From: Rhodobacterales bacterium HKCCE4037
GTDB lineage: Bacteria; Pseudomonadota; Alphaproteobacteria; Rhodobacterales; Rhodobacteraceae
Assembly: GCA_015689645.1 (NCBI GenBank)
Contig: WVSM01000007.1
Span: forward strand, 1-64,000
Reading direction: 5' to 3'
DNA: 64,000 nt
Position numbers and translations under genes: made by a program. The notes below the pieces were generated by a model. The model searched no databases, had not been told where the DNA came from, and worked only from the letters and a program-made list of their open reading frames with translations. This document shows, piece after piece, positions 8,587 to 17,655 of this stretch (position 1 is the first letter of the stretch; every line of letters starts with the position of its first letter).

Positions 8587-9426
8587 ATGCAGATCGACCA
8601 GATCGAAACCTTTCTCGACCTTCTCGAAACCGGCTCGTTCAACCGCACCGCCGACCGTCTGGACGTGACGCAATCCACCGTCTCGGGCCGCGTGAAGGCA
8701 CTTGAGCGCGCGCTTGGCGAGCGGTTGTTCGAACGCTCGCGCGCCGGGACGCAGCCGACGACCGCCGCCCTGAGGTTCGAGGCCCACGCCCGCGTCCTGC
8801 GCCGCGCATGGGCCGATGCGCAGGCCGATGTGAAACCCTATGGCGCGGCCGTCATGCTGCGCATCGGCATCCAGCATGACCTGCTGGAAAACCACGCGGG
8901 CGAATGGTTGACCGCGCTGCGCTCCGCGGTGCCGGAAAGCGGCTTCTACGTCGATGGCGACTATTCGCGGCAGATGTGCCGGGATCTCGAATCCGGGGCG
9001 CTCGATCTGGGGATCCTCTACACGCCCCGCCCCTCGCCCGACCTCTATTTCGAAAGCATGGGCGAGGTGGCCTATCACATGGTCTCGATGACGGCGCGCA
9101 GCCTGGCCGAGGTGACGGCCACCGACTACATCCTGCCGAACTACGCCCCCGCTTTTGCGCAGACCCATGCCAGCCTCCTGCCCGGCCTTTCGCAGGGGAC
9201 GGTCTCCAGCGGTCAGGCCGCCGCCGTGCGCGGGCTTCTGGTGGCGTTGAACGGGACGACCTACCTGCCCCGCGAGATGGCCGAAAGCCTGGTGAGCGAG
9301 GGCGCGCATCTTGTCGAGGGCGGCCCGGTGATCGGCCAGCCGGTCTTTACCGCAATGCACCTGCGCAACCGCCATCGCGCCGGCTATCGCCGCATGGCGA
9401 AAGTGTTGCGGGACCGGCTGGCCTGA
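8587..9426 (+). CDS. LysR-family transcriptional regulator
   Basis: A 279-residue LysR-type regulator. The N-terminal winged helix-turn-helix is clear: FLDLLETGSFNRTADRLDVT followed by QSTVSGRVKALE. An effector-binding domain follows. It is divergent from the demethylation operon, with a 19-nt inverted repeat between them, so it likely controls that operon in response to a methylated amine or a pathway intermediate. The effector cannot be deduced from sequence. The effector domain is slightly short (the family is usually about 300 residues) but looks intact. Confidence 0.9.
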   Translation: MQIDQIETFLDLLETGSFNRTADRLDVTQSTVSGRVKALERALGERLFERSRAGTQPTTAALRFEAHARVLRRAWADAQADVKPYGAAVMLRIGIQHDLLENHAGEWLTALRSAVPESGFYVDGDYSRQMCRDLESGALDLGILYTPRPSPDLYFESMGEVAYHMVSMTARSLAEVTATDYILPNYAPAFAQTHASLLPGLSQGTVSSGQAAAVRGLLVALNGTTYLPREMAESLVSEGAHLVEGGPVIGQPVFTAMHLRNRHRAGYRRMAKVLRDRLA

Positions 9427-9445
9427 TGCGTCTGAGAAGGGCGGC

Positions 9446-9509
9446 GAAGGCCTTTGAAAGGCCTTCACGCGCCTTCATAGGCGCGTGTGCACCGGTTTTC
9501 GAAAACCGG
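9446..9509. repeat. Cluster of three contiguous palindromes downstream of lysR
   Basis: Three inverted repeats follow each other: GAAGGCCTTT-G-AAAGGCCTTC (9446-9466), CACGCGCCT-TCAT-AGGCGCGTG (9466-9487) and CCGGTTTTC-GAAAACCGG (9492-9509). None has a U-run after it, so a simple terminator is not certain. The gap lies between convergent genes (lysR + and the 9656-10603 gene -), where such structures could end transcription from both sides. Confidence 0.6.
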
Positions 9510-9534
9510 GCCCCCTTCGGGATCAGACCGGTCC

Positions 9535-9577
9535 GCGGACTCCCGTTTGCATCCATTATATTTCTACAAAAATAGAA
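9535..9577 (+). repeat. Possible degenerate copy of the dispersed repeat
   Basis: GCGGACTCCC, then GCATCC and ATATTTCTACAAAAATAG. This resembles the reverse complement of 15074-15125, which reads GCGGACTCCCCCTGGCATA followed by the GGAACAAAGATGG core. The match is imperfect. Confidence 0.35.
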
Positions 9578-9655
9578 AAGCTCTCAAAACCAAGCCTTTG
9601 TTTTCAATCGAAACCCCGGAAAGATCGCCAGGTTATCACGCGTGATGCGCAGGGA

Positions 9656-10603
9656 TCACGCCCGCCGGACCACCACTTCGTATCCTTCCTCCTCCGGCTC
9701 GTCGTCGACCAGTTCCATCGGGAAGCCGTCGGCGCGCACGTCAAGCCCGGTCGCGGCTTCCAACAGCTCGATCATCCGGTCCGACTGCGCCCGCTCCCCC
9801 AGCACGCGCTGCCCCTCGGTCAGCATCGCGATCAACTTCGGGCTGATCTCCAGCGGCACGCCGAACCGCTCGGCGATGGTCTGGAACAGGCCCACGTCCT
9901 TCTGGACCAGGTCGAGCGTGAAATTCACATCGCGCGACCCCGACAGGATCAACTGGCTTTCGGTCTCATGGACAAAGGAAGTGCCGGACGAGACCGCGAT
10001 GGCCTCGTAGGTCGTCGCCATATCCACGCCCGCCGCGCGCATCACGGTCAGCGCCTCGCACAACATCAGAAGATGTCCAGTGGCGAGGTAATTCGTCATC
10101 ACCTTGAGCGTCGAGGCCGTCCCCAACGGCCCGGTATGCAATATCCGCCGCCCCATCTTCGTGAGCAGCGGAAAGACCCGCTCGAACACGTCGCGCGCGC
10201 CGCTCATGTAGATCGAGATGTTGCCGGTATCCGCGCGGTGGCATCCACCGGACACCGGACATTCCGCCACCGCGCCGCCCCTTGCTTCGACCAGAGGCGC
10301 AAGGCGCAGGATCTCGGCCGCGTCGGTGGTGGACATTTCCATCCAGATCTTGCCGGCGCCGATCTCGGGCAGCATCGTCTGGACAACGGCGGCCGACGCC
10401 GCAGGCGACGGCAGGCAGGTGACGACGACGTCACACGCGCGCATCATCGCTGCGGGATCGCCGCCCGCCTCCGCCCCGCGCGCCACGAAGCGTTCCACCA
10501 GTCCCGCGTCGAGGTCATGGACGCGCAATGCCACCCCGTTGCGCAGCAGGGATCCGGCCAGCTTTCCGCCGACCGATCCCAATCCGATAAAGCCGACCTG
10601 CAT
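9656..10603 (-). CDS. NAD(P)-dependent 3-hydroxyisobutyrate dehydrogenase-family oxidoreductase
   Basis: A 315-residue beta-hydroxyacid dehydrogenase. The N-terminal Rossmann motif VGFIGLGSVGGKLA is at residues 3-16. The substrate-binding CPVSGG block and the catalytic Lys region LKVMTNYLATG are present. The family reduces or oxidises 3-hydroxy acids such as 3-hydroxyisobutyrate, tartronate semialdehyde or sulfolactaldehyde, so the substrate is open. The start at 10603 has GGGAGGGCAGAG upstream. It is followed (105 bp upstream on the same strand) by a methyltransferase gene and converges on the lysR gene. Confidence 0.88.
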   Translation of the reverse strand: MQVGFIGLGSVGGKLAGSLLRNGVALRVHDLDAGLVERFVARGAEAGGDPAAMMRACDVVVTCLPSPAASAAVVQTMLPEIGAGKIWMEMSTTDAAEILRLAPLVEARGGAVAECPVSGGCHRADTGNISIYMSGARDVFERVFPLLTKMGRRILHTGPLGTASTLKVMTNYLATGHLLMLCEALTVMRAAGVDMATTYEAIAVSSGTSFVHETESQLILSGSRDVNFTLDLVQKDVGLFQTIAERFGVPLEISPKLIAMLTEGQRVLGERAQSDRMIELLEAATGLDVRADGFPMELVDDEPEEEGYEVVVRRA

Positions 10604-10708
10604 CTCTGCCCTCCCGATGGCGCATCCGTTCATGCTCGTTCCAGCACTACGCGCCGCACATCATTCCGACCGTTCCAAAAGCGCCAAAAGCCTGCCGGAA
10701 ATGACCGT

Positions 10709-11329
10709 TCAGACGAGGATTTCGCAGACATGCACCCGGTTCTTGACCTCCGGCGCGCCGACCGGGATCGTGAGAAACAGCGGGCTGCGGAAGACTTCGC
10801 GCCAAGAGCCCTCGGCCTCGTGGCGCGCGATGGCGTCGAGATAGGCCAGGTCCTGTCCGTCGTCGTGGCGCAGCGCGAAGACCAGCCAGCCGCCCGGTTT
10901 CGTGACCCGCACCAACTCGTCGAATGAATTCGGCGGTGCATGGCCCGGCGTGATGACGCCCACGCTCATGGTTGCGGCGAAATGGTTGCTTTCGAATGGC
11001 AGATCGTCGCCCAGGGCGCCCTCGACCAACGTTTCATAGATACCCTTGGCCCGCGCGACCTCCAGCATTCCCGGTGACAGGTCCAGCCCGGTCATCCCCG
11101 CATAGCCCAGAAGATGCAGCGGCTCGGCCTGCAGACCTCCGCCGCAACCGGCATCGAGGATCGGCGTCGTCCCGCGCGGCACATGCGCCGCGAACGCTGC
11201 CGCCGCGATCCAGGGCAGACGGTAGCCGCCGGCCATCAGCTCGGCCTCGTAGCTGTCCGCCCAGGCGTTGTACTTGGCCTTCGCCGCCTCCGGCGAGGTG
11301 GCATCATAGGCCTTGTCGAGTGCACTCAT
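10709..11329 (-). CDS. Class I SAM-dependent methyltransferase
   Basis: A 206-residue soluble methyltransferase with the class I fold. SAM motif I is ILDAGCGGGLQAEPL, motif II is the acidic GLDLSPGMLEVA, and motif III is VTKPGGWLVFAL. The substrate is unknown. It shares a 311-bp divergent region with the BCCT transporter gene, which could mean co-regulation in a methylated-amine setting, but this is inference. Confidence 0.85.
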   Translation of the reverse strand: MSALDKAYDATSPEAAKAKYNAWADSYEAELMAGGYRLPWIAAAAFAAHVPRGTTPILDAGCGGGLQAEPLHLLGYAGMTGLDLSPGMLEVARAKGIYETLVEGALGDDLPFESNHFAATMSVGVITPGHAPPNSFDELVRVTKPGGWLVFALRHDDGQDLAYLDAIARHEAEGSWREVFRSPLFLTIPVGAPEVKNRVHVCEILV

Positions 11330-11640
11330 CGCATGATCCTCCGCGCCGGTTTATGGGGACATGCTCGACCTCAATGCCGCCGAAGGCAAGTCTTGGACGA
11401 CACGCGGTTGCGCACGCCAGTCTCAACAACCGGACCTTAGAGGAGTGGCTTATTTCAAGATTCAGCGTATCGTGGTGCCCACTCGGATGCTGTGCAGATG
11501 CGCAGCAATGGAGCGGACCGGCGTGTCGCAAAACGCCGGAAATCGCCGCTCCCGGCCTGCAACCTGTCGCTTCCAAACCACGGGGGCAGGCAAACTTCTA
11601 GAAGATCACGAGACCAAAAAACTGGACGGGACAGAAGAAC
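11330..11640. other. Divergent intergenic region (methyltransferase / BCCT transporter)
   Basis: A 311-bp non-coding region presumably carrying two divergent promoters. It contains one perfect hairpin, CCGGCGT-N8-ACGCCGG, at 11518-11539, about 100 bp upstream of the transporter start. No recognised riboswitch fold was identified by eye. Confidence 0.6.
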
Positions 11641-13320
11641 ATGTCAATCAAACCACCCTTGACCGATCTGCCGATCAAGACGGCGGACAGCGGTTTCTAC
11701 AACGGCTTCAGCGTGAACGTGGCCGTGGTCAGCAAGATCATCATCTCCATTCTCGCGGTGTGGTGTATCGTCTGGCCGATCCAGGCAGGCGCAGTTCTCG
11801 GCACCTGGAACGCGATCATCCTCGAGCTTTTTGCATCCTGGTACATCTACGTGATCGCGGGGTTCGTGATCACCTGTCTCATTCTGGCGATCTGGCCCAC
11901 CGCAGGGCGCATGAAGCTCGGCATGGCGACGGATGAGCCCGAATTCACCAATTTCTCGTGGTTCTCGATGATGTTCGGTGCCGGGATCGGGGTCGGCATG
12001 CTGACCTGGGCCGTGGCCGAGCCCGTCACCCACTTCCAGAACAATCCGCAGGTGATCCAGGGCATCACCGACGGCGGGGCCGAGAACAACATTCTCACGG
12101 CCTATGAATGGTCCTACCTGCACTGGGGCTTCAGTGCGTGGTCGACCTACGCCATCGCCGGTCTTGCGCTCGCGTTCTTCGCCTACCGCCGGGGCCTGCC
12201 CCTGACGATCCGGTCGGCGCTGACCCCGCTGTTCGGCAAGTCGCTGTCGGGCGTGCTCGGCCACATCATCGACATCGTCGCGGTGGTTGCGACCATCCTC
12301 GGCGTGGCCCAGACCCTCGGCTTCGGCGTCGAACAATTCGTCGCCGGTCTGAACCGGATCGGCATCGGCGGGCTGGTGCAGGAAGACGGCTCGGCCACGA
12401 CCATCGGGATCATCGTGGCGCTGCTGTTCATCATGGGCGCATCGACGCTTTCGGCGCTGTCAGGCGTTGGCAAGGGCATCAAGTGGCTCTCGAACATCAA
12501 CATGGGCCTGTCGATCTTCCTTCTGGCGTTCTTCATCATCTTCGGAGCGACGTGGTTCGGCGTGAACGCGTTCTTCGTGGGTATCTGGGAATACCTCAAG
12601 GCACTGCCGTGGATGAGCTTCAACGTCTTTTCCTCCGATGGGGTCGAAGGCTCGGAATCGTTCCTGCTGGCGCAGTGGCAGGGCTGGTGGCCGGTGTTCT
12701 ACTGGGCCTGGTGGATCGCCTTCGCGCCCTTCGTCGGCCTGTTCCTCGCACGCATCTCCAAGGGTCGCACGATCCGCGAGTTCGTTCTGGGCGCGATGAT
12801 CGTCCCGGCGCTGATGTGCTTCGTCTGGTTCGCCTGGGCCGGTGGCACCGCGATCGACCTCGAACTGAACGGCGACGCGGGCGGTGTGATCTTCGACGCG
12901 GCCAACGGCGACAAGATCTTCGCCATGACCGAGTTCATGCTCTCGCCGATCTCCGAGGTGCTTGCATGGGGCATGGCGGTTCTGATCGTGGTCCTCCTGA
13001 TGACCTTCCTCGTGACCTCGGCGGACTCCGCGGTGCTGATCGTGAACACGATCAATGCGGCCGGCGACGAGGGGCCGAAGGCGCGTCCGCATATCCTGTT
13101 CTGGGGCGGAGCGCTTGCGCTAGTCGTGGGCGGTCTGCTGCTTTCGGGCGGCACAGGCGCGATCCAGACCGCGATGGTCATCGGGGCGCTGCCTTTCTCG
13201 GTGGTGATGGTGTTGATGTGCGTCTCGCTGATCAAGGCGATCTTCAACGATGGGCGTCGTGAGGCGGCGGGCGTGCCCACCACCCATGACGAGATCCCCT
13301 CGGTCACGCCGGCGGAGTAA
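11641..13320 (+). CDS. BCCT-family betaine/carnitine/choline transporter
   Basis: A 559-residue inner-membrane secondary transporter with about 12 hydrophobic segments. The BCCT signature is clear near residue 358: WWIAFAPFVGLFLARISKGRT. The glycine-rich GAGIGVGMLTWAVAEP stretch in TM3, the cation/substrate region in Na+- or H+-coupled members, is also present. It should import glycine betaine or a similar quaternary amine, feeding the demethylation operon at 1854-8381. The start has GGACAGAAGAAC upstream. A short acidic cytoplasmic tail suggests no large osmosensory extension, so uptake for catabolism is as likely as osmoprotection. Confidence 0.93.
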   Translation: MSIKPPLTDLPIKTADSGFYNGFSVNVAVVSKIIISILAVWCIVWPIQAGAVLGTWNAIILELFASWYIYVIAGFVITCLILAIWPTAGRMKLGMATDEPEFTNFSWFSMMFGAGIGVGMLTWAVAEPVTHFQNNPQVIQGITDGGAENNILTAYEWSYLHWGFSAWSTYAIAGLALAFFAYRRGLPLTIRSALTPLFGKSLSGVLGHIIDIVAVVATILGVAQTLGFGVEQFVAGLNRIGIGGLVQEDGSATTIGIIVALLFIMGASTLSALSGVGKGIKWLSNINMGLSIFLLAFFIIFGATWFGVNAFFVGIWEYLKALPWMSFNVFSSDGVEGSESFLLAQWQGWWPVFYWAWWIAFAPFVGLFLARISKGRTIREFVLGAMIVPALMCFVWFAWAGGTAIDLELNGDAGGVIFDAANGDKIFAMTEFMLSPISEVLAWGMAVLIVVLLMTFLVTSADSAVLIVNTINAAGDEGPKARPHILFWGGALALVVGGLLLSGGTGAIQTAMVIGALPFSVVMVLMCVSLIKAIFNDGRREAAGVPTTHDEIPSVTPAE

Positions 13321-13347
13321 CGTCGCATCACCCCTAACGAACATGAA

Positions 13348-13370
13348 ACGGGCCGCCCAGTGCGGCCCGT
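13348..13370 (+). terminator. Hairpin downstream of the BCCT gene
   Basis: Perfect stem ACGGGCCGC-CCAGT-GCGGCCCGT starting 28 bp after the transporter stop. The U-run is missing, so termination strength is uncertain. Confidence 0.5.
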
Positions 13371-13538
13371 AACTTGTTGGCTCCCGTCCAAGCGGCGCCC
13401 CCCCGATTTGACACAGCGTCACTTCCGGTTTCCCTTACCTTCTGCCAAGTTTGATCCGTGATTAGGTCAGCCGGTAAATGAACAGCGCTCACGCCATCTG
13501 ACGTGCGCTATCGTCCGATCCCGTGGGAGGAGAGAAGC

Positions 13539-15029
13539 ATGGCCCGCTCGGGAACATTTTCGCGGCGAGCCCTGCTTGTCGGCGCGGGCGCTCTCTGCGG
13601 TTACGCCGCTGGACGCGGTTGGGCACCCGGGCTCGGCCAGCTTGACGGTGTGACCCGCATCGGCGGCACGCCGGAGGGCCGGTTTCTGAACGACGCGTCC
13701 GAGCTTCAGGCCACGCCGATCCACAGCCACACCCGCCCCAACGCTCACGGCGATGCCTTGATCGAGGCCTTCCGCGCCGAGCTTCGCGCCGCACGGGAGG
13801 AAAGCCGTCCGCTCTGCGTCTCTGCCGCACGTCATTCGATGGGCGGCCAGGCGATCCCGCGCGACGGTCACGCGATCACCGTCGACAATGCCTGGATCGA
13901 GCCGGACACGGCCTCGGGCACCTATCGGGTGAATGGCGGGGCGCGCTGGCGCGACGTGATCCGGGCGCTCGATCCGATCGGCTATTCGCCCGCCGTCATG
14001 CAGTCGAACCACGATTTCGGCGTCGCCGCGACCTTCAGCGTCGGCGCCCACGGCTGGCCCGTGCCGTACGGCCCGATGGGCGCCACGGTCCGCGAGGTCC
14101 GCATGGTCCTGCCCTCGGGCGATCTGGTCACGGCCTCCCGCACCGAGAACACGCAGCTCTTCCAGATGGCGATGGGCGGCTACGGGTTGACGGGGCTGAT
14201 CGTCGACATGGTGGTCGACATGGTGCCGAACCAGCGGCTGTCCCCGGCGTTCGAAACCACGGCCGCGACCGACTTCCCGGCCCGCTTCCGCGAGGTGGTC
14301 GACGACCCCGCGATCCCGATGGCCTATGGCCGCCTGAACGTCACCCGCGAGACCCTGTTCGACGAGGCGCTTCTTGTGACCTATGCGCCGACCGAAGACC
14401 AATCCGACATCCCGCCCGCCACGGAATCCGGCTGGATGTCGCATGCGGCCTCCTACCTCTATCGCGGCCAGGTCGGGCGGGAAGGTATGAAAGACTGGCG
14501 CTGGTGGGTCGAGACGTCGCTCGGGCCGCGCTTCGCCGGCGAAAGCACCCGCAATTCGCTGATGAACGAACCCGTCGTCACGCTGGACGACCGGGACCCG
14601 ACGCGCGTCGACATCCTGCACGAATATTTCGTGCCCTTCGACGCGTTCGACGGCTTCCTTCAGGCCTGCCGCGATGTGATCCCCGATGCGTTTGTCGAAT
14701 TCCTGAACGTCACGCTCCGCTTCGTCGATACCGACACGGACAGCTACCTGCCGCATTCCCCTGGCCCGACCATCGCGGCCGTGATGTCCTTCACGCAGGA
14801 ACTGACCGCGCGCGCCGAGGCTGACCACGCCCGCATGACACGGGCCCTGATCGACCGCATCCTCGAAATCGGCGGGCGCTACTACCTGCCCTACCGCCCT
14901 CATGCCACGCAGGACCAGTTCACCCGCGCCTACCCCCGCGCCGCCGAGCTGGCCGCCCACAAGCGCGAAATCGACCCGACCCTCACCCTCCGCAACAACC
15001 TTTGGGACAGCTACATGGCCCATCTCTGA
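13539..15029 (+). CDS. Tat-exported FAD-linked oxidase (aldonolactone/sugar oxidase type)
   Basis: A 496-residue PCMH-type FAD oxidase. The N-terminus has a twin-arginine signal: SRRALLVGAGALCGYAAG near residues 7-24, so the enzyme is probably folded with FAD and exported to the periplasm. The FAD domain shows SAARHSMGGQAIPRDG and later FSVGAHGWPVPYGPMG. The C-terminal half resembles D-arabinono-1,4-lactone oxidase/FAD-linked oxidases. The start at 13539 was chosen for the GGGAGGAGAGAAGC Shine-Dalgarno and because it gives a proper Tat leader. The substrate is not predictable. It stands alone, with no obvious electron-acceptor partner adjacent. Confidence 0.85.
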   Translation: MARSGTFSRRALLVGAGALCGYAAGRGWAPGLGQLDGVTRIGGTPEGRFLNDASELQATPIHSHTRPNAHGDALIEAFRAELRAAREESRPLCVSAARHSMGGQAIPRDGHAITVDNAWIEPDTASGTYRVNGGARWRDVIRALDPIGYSPAVMQSNHDFGVAATFSVGAHGWPVPYGPMGATVREVRMVLPSGDLVTASRTENTQLFQMAMGGYGLTGLIVDMVVDMVPNQRLSPAFETTAATDFPARFREVVDDPAIPMAYGRLNVTRETLFDEALLVTYAPTEDQSDIPPATESGWMSHAASYLYRGQVGREGMKDWRWWVETSLGPRFAGESTRNSLMNEPVVTLDDRDPTRVDILHEYFVPFDAFDGFLQACRDVIPDAFVEFLNVTLRFVDTDTDSYLPHSPGPTIAAVMSFTQELTARAEADHARMTRALIDRILEIGGRYYLPYRPHATQDQFTRAYPRAAELAAHKREIDPTLTLRNNLWDSYMAHL

Positions 15030-15073
15030 CTTCCCCGCTCTTCTCAACCCGGACCTTTTTTCCGCAACCAACA

Positions 15074-15097
15074 CCATCTTTGTTCCGGAAATATGCC
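15074..15097 (-). repeat. Dispersed repeat copy B (inverted)
   Basis: CCATCTTTGTTCC at 15074-15086, the reverse complement of the GGAACAAAGATGG core, continuing to GGAAATATGCC. It lies in the 213-bp gap after the FAD oxidase gene. Confidence 0.65.
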
Positions 15098-15242
15098 AGG
15101 GGGAGTCCGCAGGACGGGGGATAGCGTCCCCCTCCCCGAGGTAGACCGGCGCAAGCCGGGCAAGGAGACAAGAAACCTGCGGGCTTGCCCGCTCCGCCAG
15201 ATCACGTCACCAAGGTCACACCCAAGTCAAAGGCCAGGTTCC

Positions 15243-15650
15243 ATGTCCTTCCTCCGTCGCCTCTGCCTCGTCTACGCCGCAATCCTGCTGGCCGTGGCCG
15301 CCATCAACTACATCCCCGGCCTCACCGATGACGAGGGGCTGGCCTTCGGGATCTTCGCGCTCGACCCCTTCGATGACGCGCTACACCTCGCCTCGGCGAT
15401 CTGGGCGTTTCTCGCCGGGCTGATCTCGAACCGCTCCGCCCGCATGTTCCTCCTGATCTTCGGGGCCGCGTATCTGGCGGATGGCATTTTCGGCATCTTC
15501 ACCGGCTGGGGCTTTCTCGATTTCGCGATCTTCACCAACGAGTCCCTCGGCCCCGAGTTCAGCTACCTGCGTCTCGCGGCCAACGCGCCCCATATCGGGT
15601 TGGGCGGCATCGCGCTTCTGGCGGGCCTTCTCGGCGGACGGCGCGCATGA
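15243..15650 (+). CDS. Small integral membrane protein (DUF4383-like)
   Basis: A 135-residue protein with four predicted hydrophobic helices: residues 5-24, 46-62, 68-88 and 112-130. The layout and a conserved-looking HLASAIWAFLAG segment resemble DUF4383-type membrane proteins of unknown function. The start at 15243 gives an N-terminal membrane helix. It overlaps the next gene by 4 nt (ATGA), so the two are likely co-translated. Confidence 0.75.
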   Translation: MSFLRRLCLVYAAILLAVAAINYIPGLTDDEGLAFGIFALDPFDDALHLASAIWAFLAGLISNRSARMFLLIFGAAYLADGIFGIFTGWGFLDFAIFTNESLGPEFSYLRLAANAPHIGLGGIALLAGLLGGRRA

Positions 15651-16693
15651 GGCACCTGGGGCGGGTCGTCAAACGTCTGGCCCAGCTTCTGCTGATGCTG
15701 GTCCTGGCGCTCGCTGCGCCCTCGCTTTACGTCGAAACCCTCTGCCGCCCGTCTGGCGAGGCTGCCCCCGCCAATCCGCTCAGCGGCGAGACCCGGCCCG
15801 AGATCCGCACCCTTCTGACCTATCCGGAATGGCATATCGTGCATGCCTATGACGACTACGCCGAGGTCATCGACCAGGGTGATCCGCACGACTTCGGTTA
15901 CCTGCGCGCCGTGGCGGGATATTGGACCTCGCTTTGCACGCTCACCCGCGCCAGCGGGGGGCTGGGAGAGATCGACGGCGGCACAAGACAGCTTGTCCAC
16001 GTGATCGGCGTCTCCTTTACCGTCGAGATGCTGATGAAAGGTCTTTACGAGGAGACCCTGGGCCGCATCGCCACCTGGGTTCGCGGGCCCGAGCCTGCCC
16101 GGCTGGACAGGTTGTCCGCCCTCCAGGCCGCCGAATACGCCGCGTTCCTCCAACAAGTGCCGTGGTATCGCTACGATTTCCGCGAGGAGGCCGCAACGCT
16201 CGACGCCGCCGCCACCGACGCGTTCCGGGATCGCGAACGCGCCTTTGCCCTCGGCCTCGAACACCGCGTCCGTGCAGCCTATGCGGATGTGATCGCGCAG
16301 GCCGTGGCGGCAACGGGGTTCGATGACCTGACCCTGCAGATGGTTGTGTCCGGCCTGTCGCGCGAGCAGATCGAAGCCGTGGACGGCGTGACGATCCTTG
16401 GTGAGGCGTCCGTCGGGATCGAAATCGAAACCCCCCGCTACCGGGAACTGACCGGGATTCTCGCCGATTGGGCGGATCAGGGCGCCACGTTCCTCGACAT
16501 GGCGGGCAACGATCAGATCATGTTCACCGCCCTGTCGGATCGCGAAGAGGTGCCGGGCACGCTCGCCTCCCTGCCTCGGCAAGGCTACGGCGACACGCGG
16601 CACCTCTTCCTCGTGCCGGTCACGTCGCTCGCCGAAGCCTTGCGCGGGTTGGAAGACAGCGGTCTGACCCTTGAGCACATCCATGATTATTGA
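15647..16693 (+). CDS. Hypothetical membrane-anchored protein
   Basis: A 348-residue protein with one N-terminal hydrophobic helix (residues 10-28) ahead of a soluble domain, so it is probably periplasmic and membrane-anchored. I do not recognise the family. Trp/Tyr/His-rich blocks such as TYPEWHIVHAYDDYA and VPWYRYDFREEAA suggest a conserved alpha-helical domain. It is coupled by ATGA overlap to the small membrane protein upstream and followed 27 bp later by another small unknown gene. Confidence 0.72.
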   Translation: MRHLGRVVKRLAQLLLMLVLALAAPSLYVETLCRPSGEAAPANPLSGETRPEIRTLLTYPEWHIVHAYDDYAEVIDQGDPHDFGYLRAVAGYWTSLCTLTRASGGLGEIDGGTRQLVHVIGVSFTVEMLMKGLYEETLGRIATWVRGPEPARLDRLSALQAAEYAAFLQQVPWYRYDFREEAATLDAAATDAFRDRERAFALGLEHRVRAAYADVIAQAVAATGFDDLTLQMVVSGLSREQIEAVDGVTILGEASVGIEIETPRYRELTGILADWADQGATFLDMAGNDQIMFTALSDREEVPGTLASLPRQGYGDTRHLFLVPVTSLAEALRGLEDSGLTLEHIHDY

Positions 16694-16720
16694 CGCGCAG
16701 AACCGCACTCTCGGCACCAC

Positions 16721-17017
16721 ATGCTGAAACGTATCCTCATCGCCCTGCCGCTTGTTTTCGCAGGCTGGATCGCGACCCTCGCGCTGGTCATGCGCCTTGG
16801 CGGAGAGGCCCCTGCCGCCTTCGTGCCGTTTCCACCCAACGACTTCGTCGCCGCCCTGCCTGCCGATATCGCCATCACGGGGCGTTCGCCGATTTCGCTG
16901 ACCGTGCGCTCCGACACCACGGATCTGCCCGCCACCCTCTACGCCGCCGGGGCTTGGCTGGTCCTTCCTGCGGGGCTGGAGGCCTGTATCCCGAACTTCC
17001 TGCGGGAGGACGTCTGA
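16721..17017 (+). CDS. Small hypothetical protein with N-terminal membrane/signal segment
   Basis: A 98-residue protein beginning with a hydrophobic stretch (ILIALPLVFAGWIATLALVM) that could be a signal anchor. The remainder is a short, possibly beta-rich domain. No family was recognised. It follows the 348-residue gene on the same strand by 27 bp and may be the end of that small operon. Confidence 0.55.
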   Translation: MLKRILIALPLVFAGWIATLALVMRLGGEAPAAFVPFPPNDFVAALPADIAITGRSPISLTVRSDTTDLPATLYAAGAWLVLPAGLEACIPNFLREDV

Positions 17018-17051
17018 GACATCTTCCTGACTTGCCCTGTCAGCAGAATGC

Positions 17052-17486
17052 ATGACGCAGAATGCCTTGGCTGCTAGGCTCCTACCCGTGGAACGGCCGG
17101 CACCGATATCCGCCGCGCGCGACAAGCGGCACCGCGAACGCTTGATGAAGATGCGTTCCTTGATTTTCGCCGCCGCCGAGGCGACCGGGACGTCACCGCT
17201 GACCGAAACGCTGAAATGGGGGCAACCCGCCTACCTTCCCGCGAAACGGGCGGGGACCACGCTGCGGCTTGGGGTGGAGGCGGATCAACCGGCCCTCTTC
17301 GTGCATTGCCAGACGGACCTCGTCAGTCGCTACCGCGTACTTTTCCCGACGGAATTCCGTTATTCAGGCAGCCGCGCGGTGCTGCTGCCTCCGCAGGGTC
17401 CGTTCGCTGAGGCGGCATTCCAGCAGATCGCGGCGATGGCGATGACCTACCACCGGGATAGACGGGCCTTGGAGGACAAGGCTTAA
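17052..17486 (+). CDS. DUF1801-family protein
   Basis: A 144-residue soluble protein resembling the DUF1801/YdhG fold. The ETLKWGQPAYLP motif is typical (E-x-x-KWG-P-Y), followed by a beta-rich section and C-terminal FAEAAFQQIAAMAM. The biochemical role of the family is unresolved. It lies 34 bp after the preceding unknown gene and 169 bp before the kinase start, so it probably closes the upstream transcription unit. Confidence 0.72.
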   Translation: MTQNALAARLLPVERPAPISAARDKRHRERLMKMRSLIFAAAEATGTSPLTETLKWGQPAYLPAKRAGTTLRLGVEADQPALFVHCQTDLVSRYRVLFPTEFRYSGSRAVLLPPQGPFAEAAFQQIAAMAMTYHRDRRALEDKA

Positions 17487-17655
17487 ACGTCCCCGAACCG
17501 GGACCGTACAATTCGCGCGGCATTGCGGGCAATCGGCCCGGAACGCCCCGCTACACGCCACATTCCGGACACATTTCGACCGCCCAATCCGGAGTGCGAC
17601 TGTGCGCCCGGATGGTCCTGGCCGCGTCGCCCCAAGTGAACCAGCAGGCGACGTG

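Noticed and set aside
9446-9509. CRISPR array or attachment site
   Set aside because: The three palindromes differ in sequence, with no spacers and no integrase nearby.
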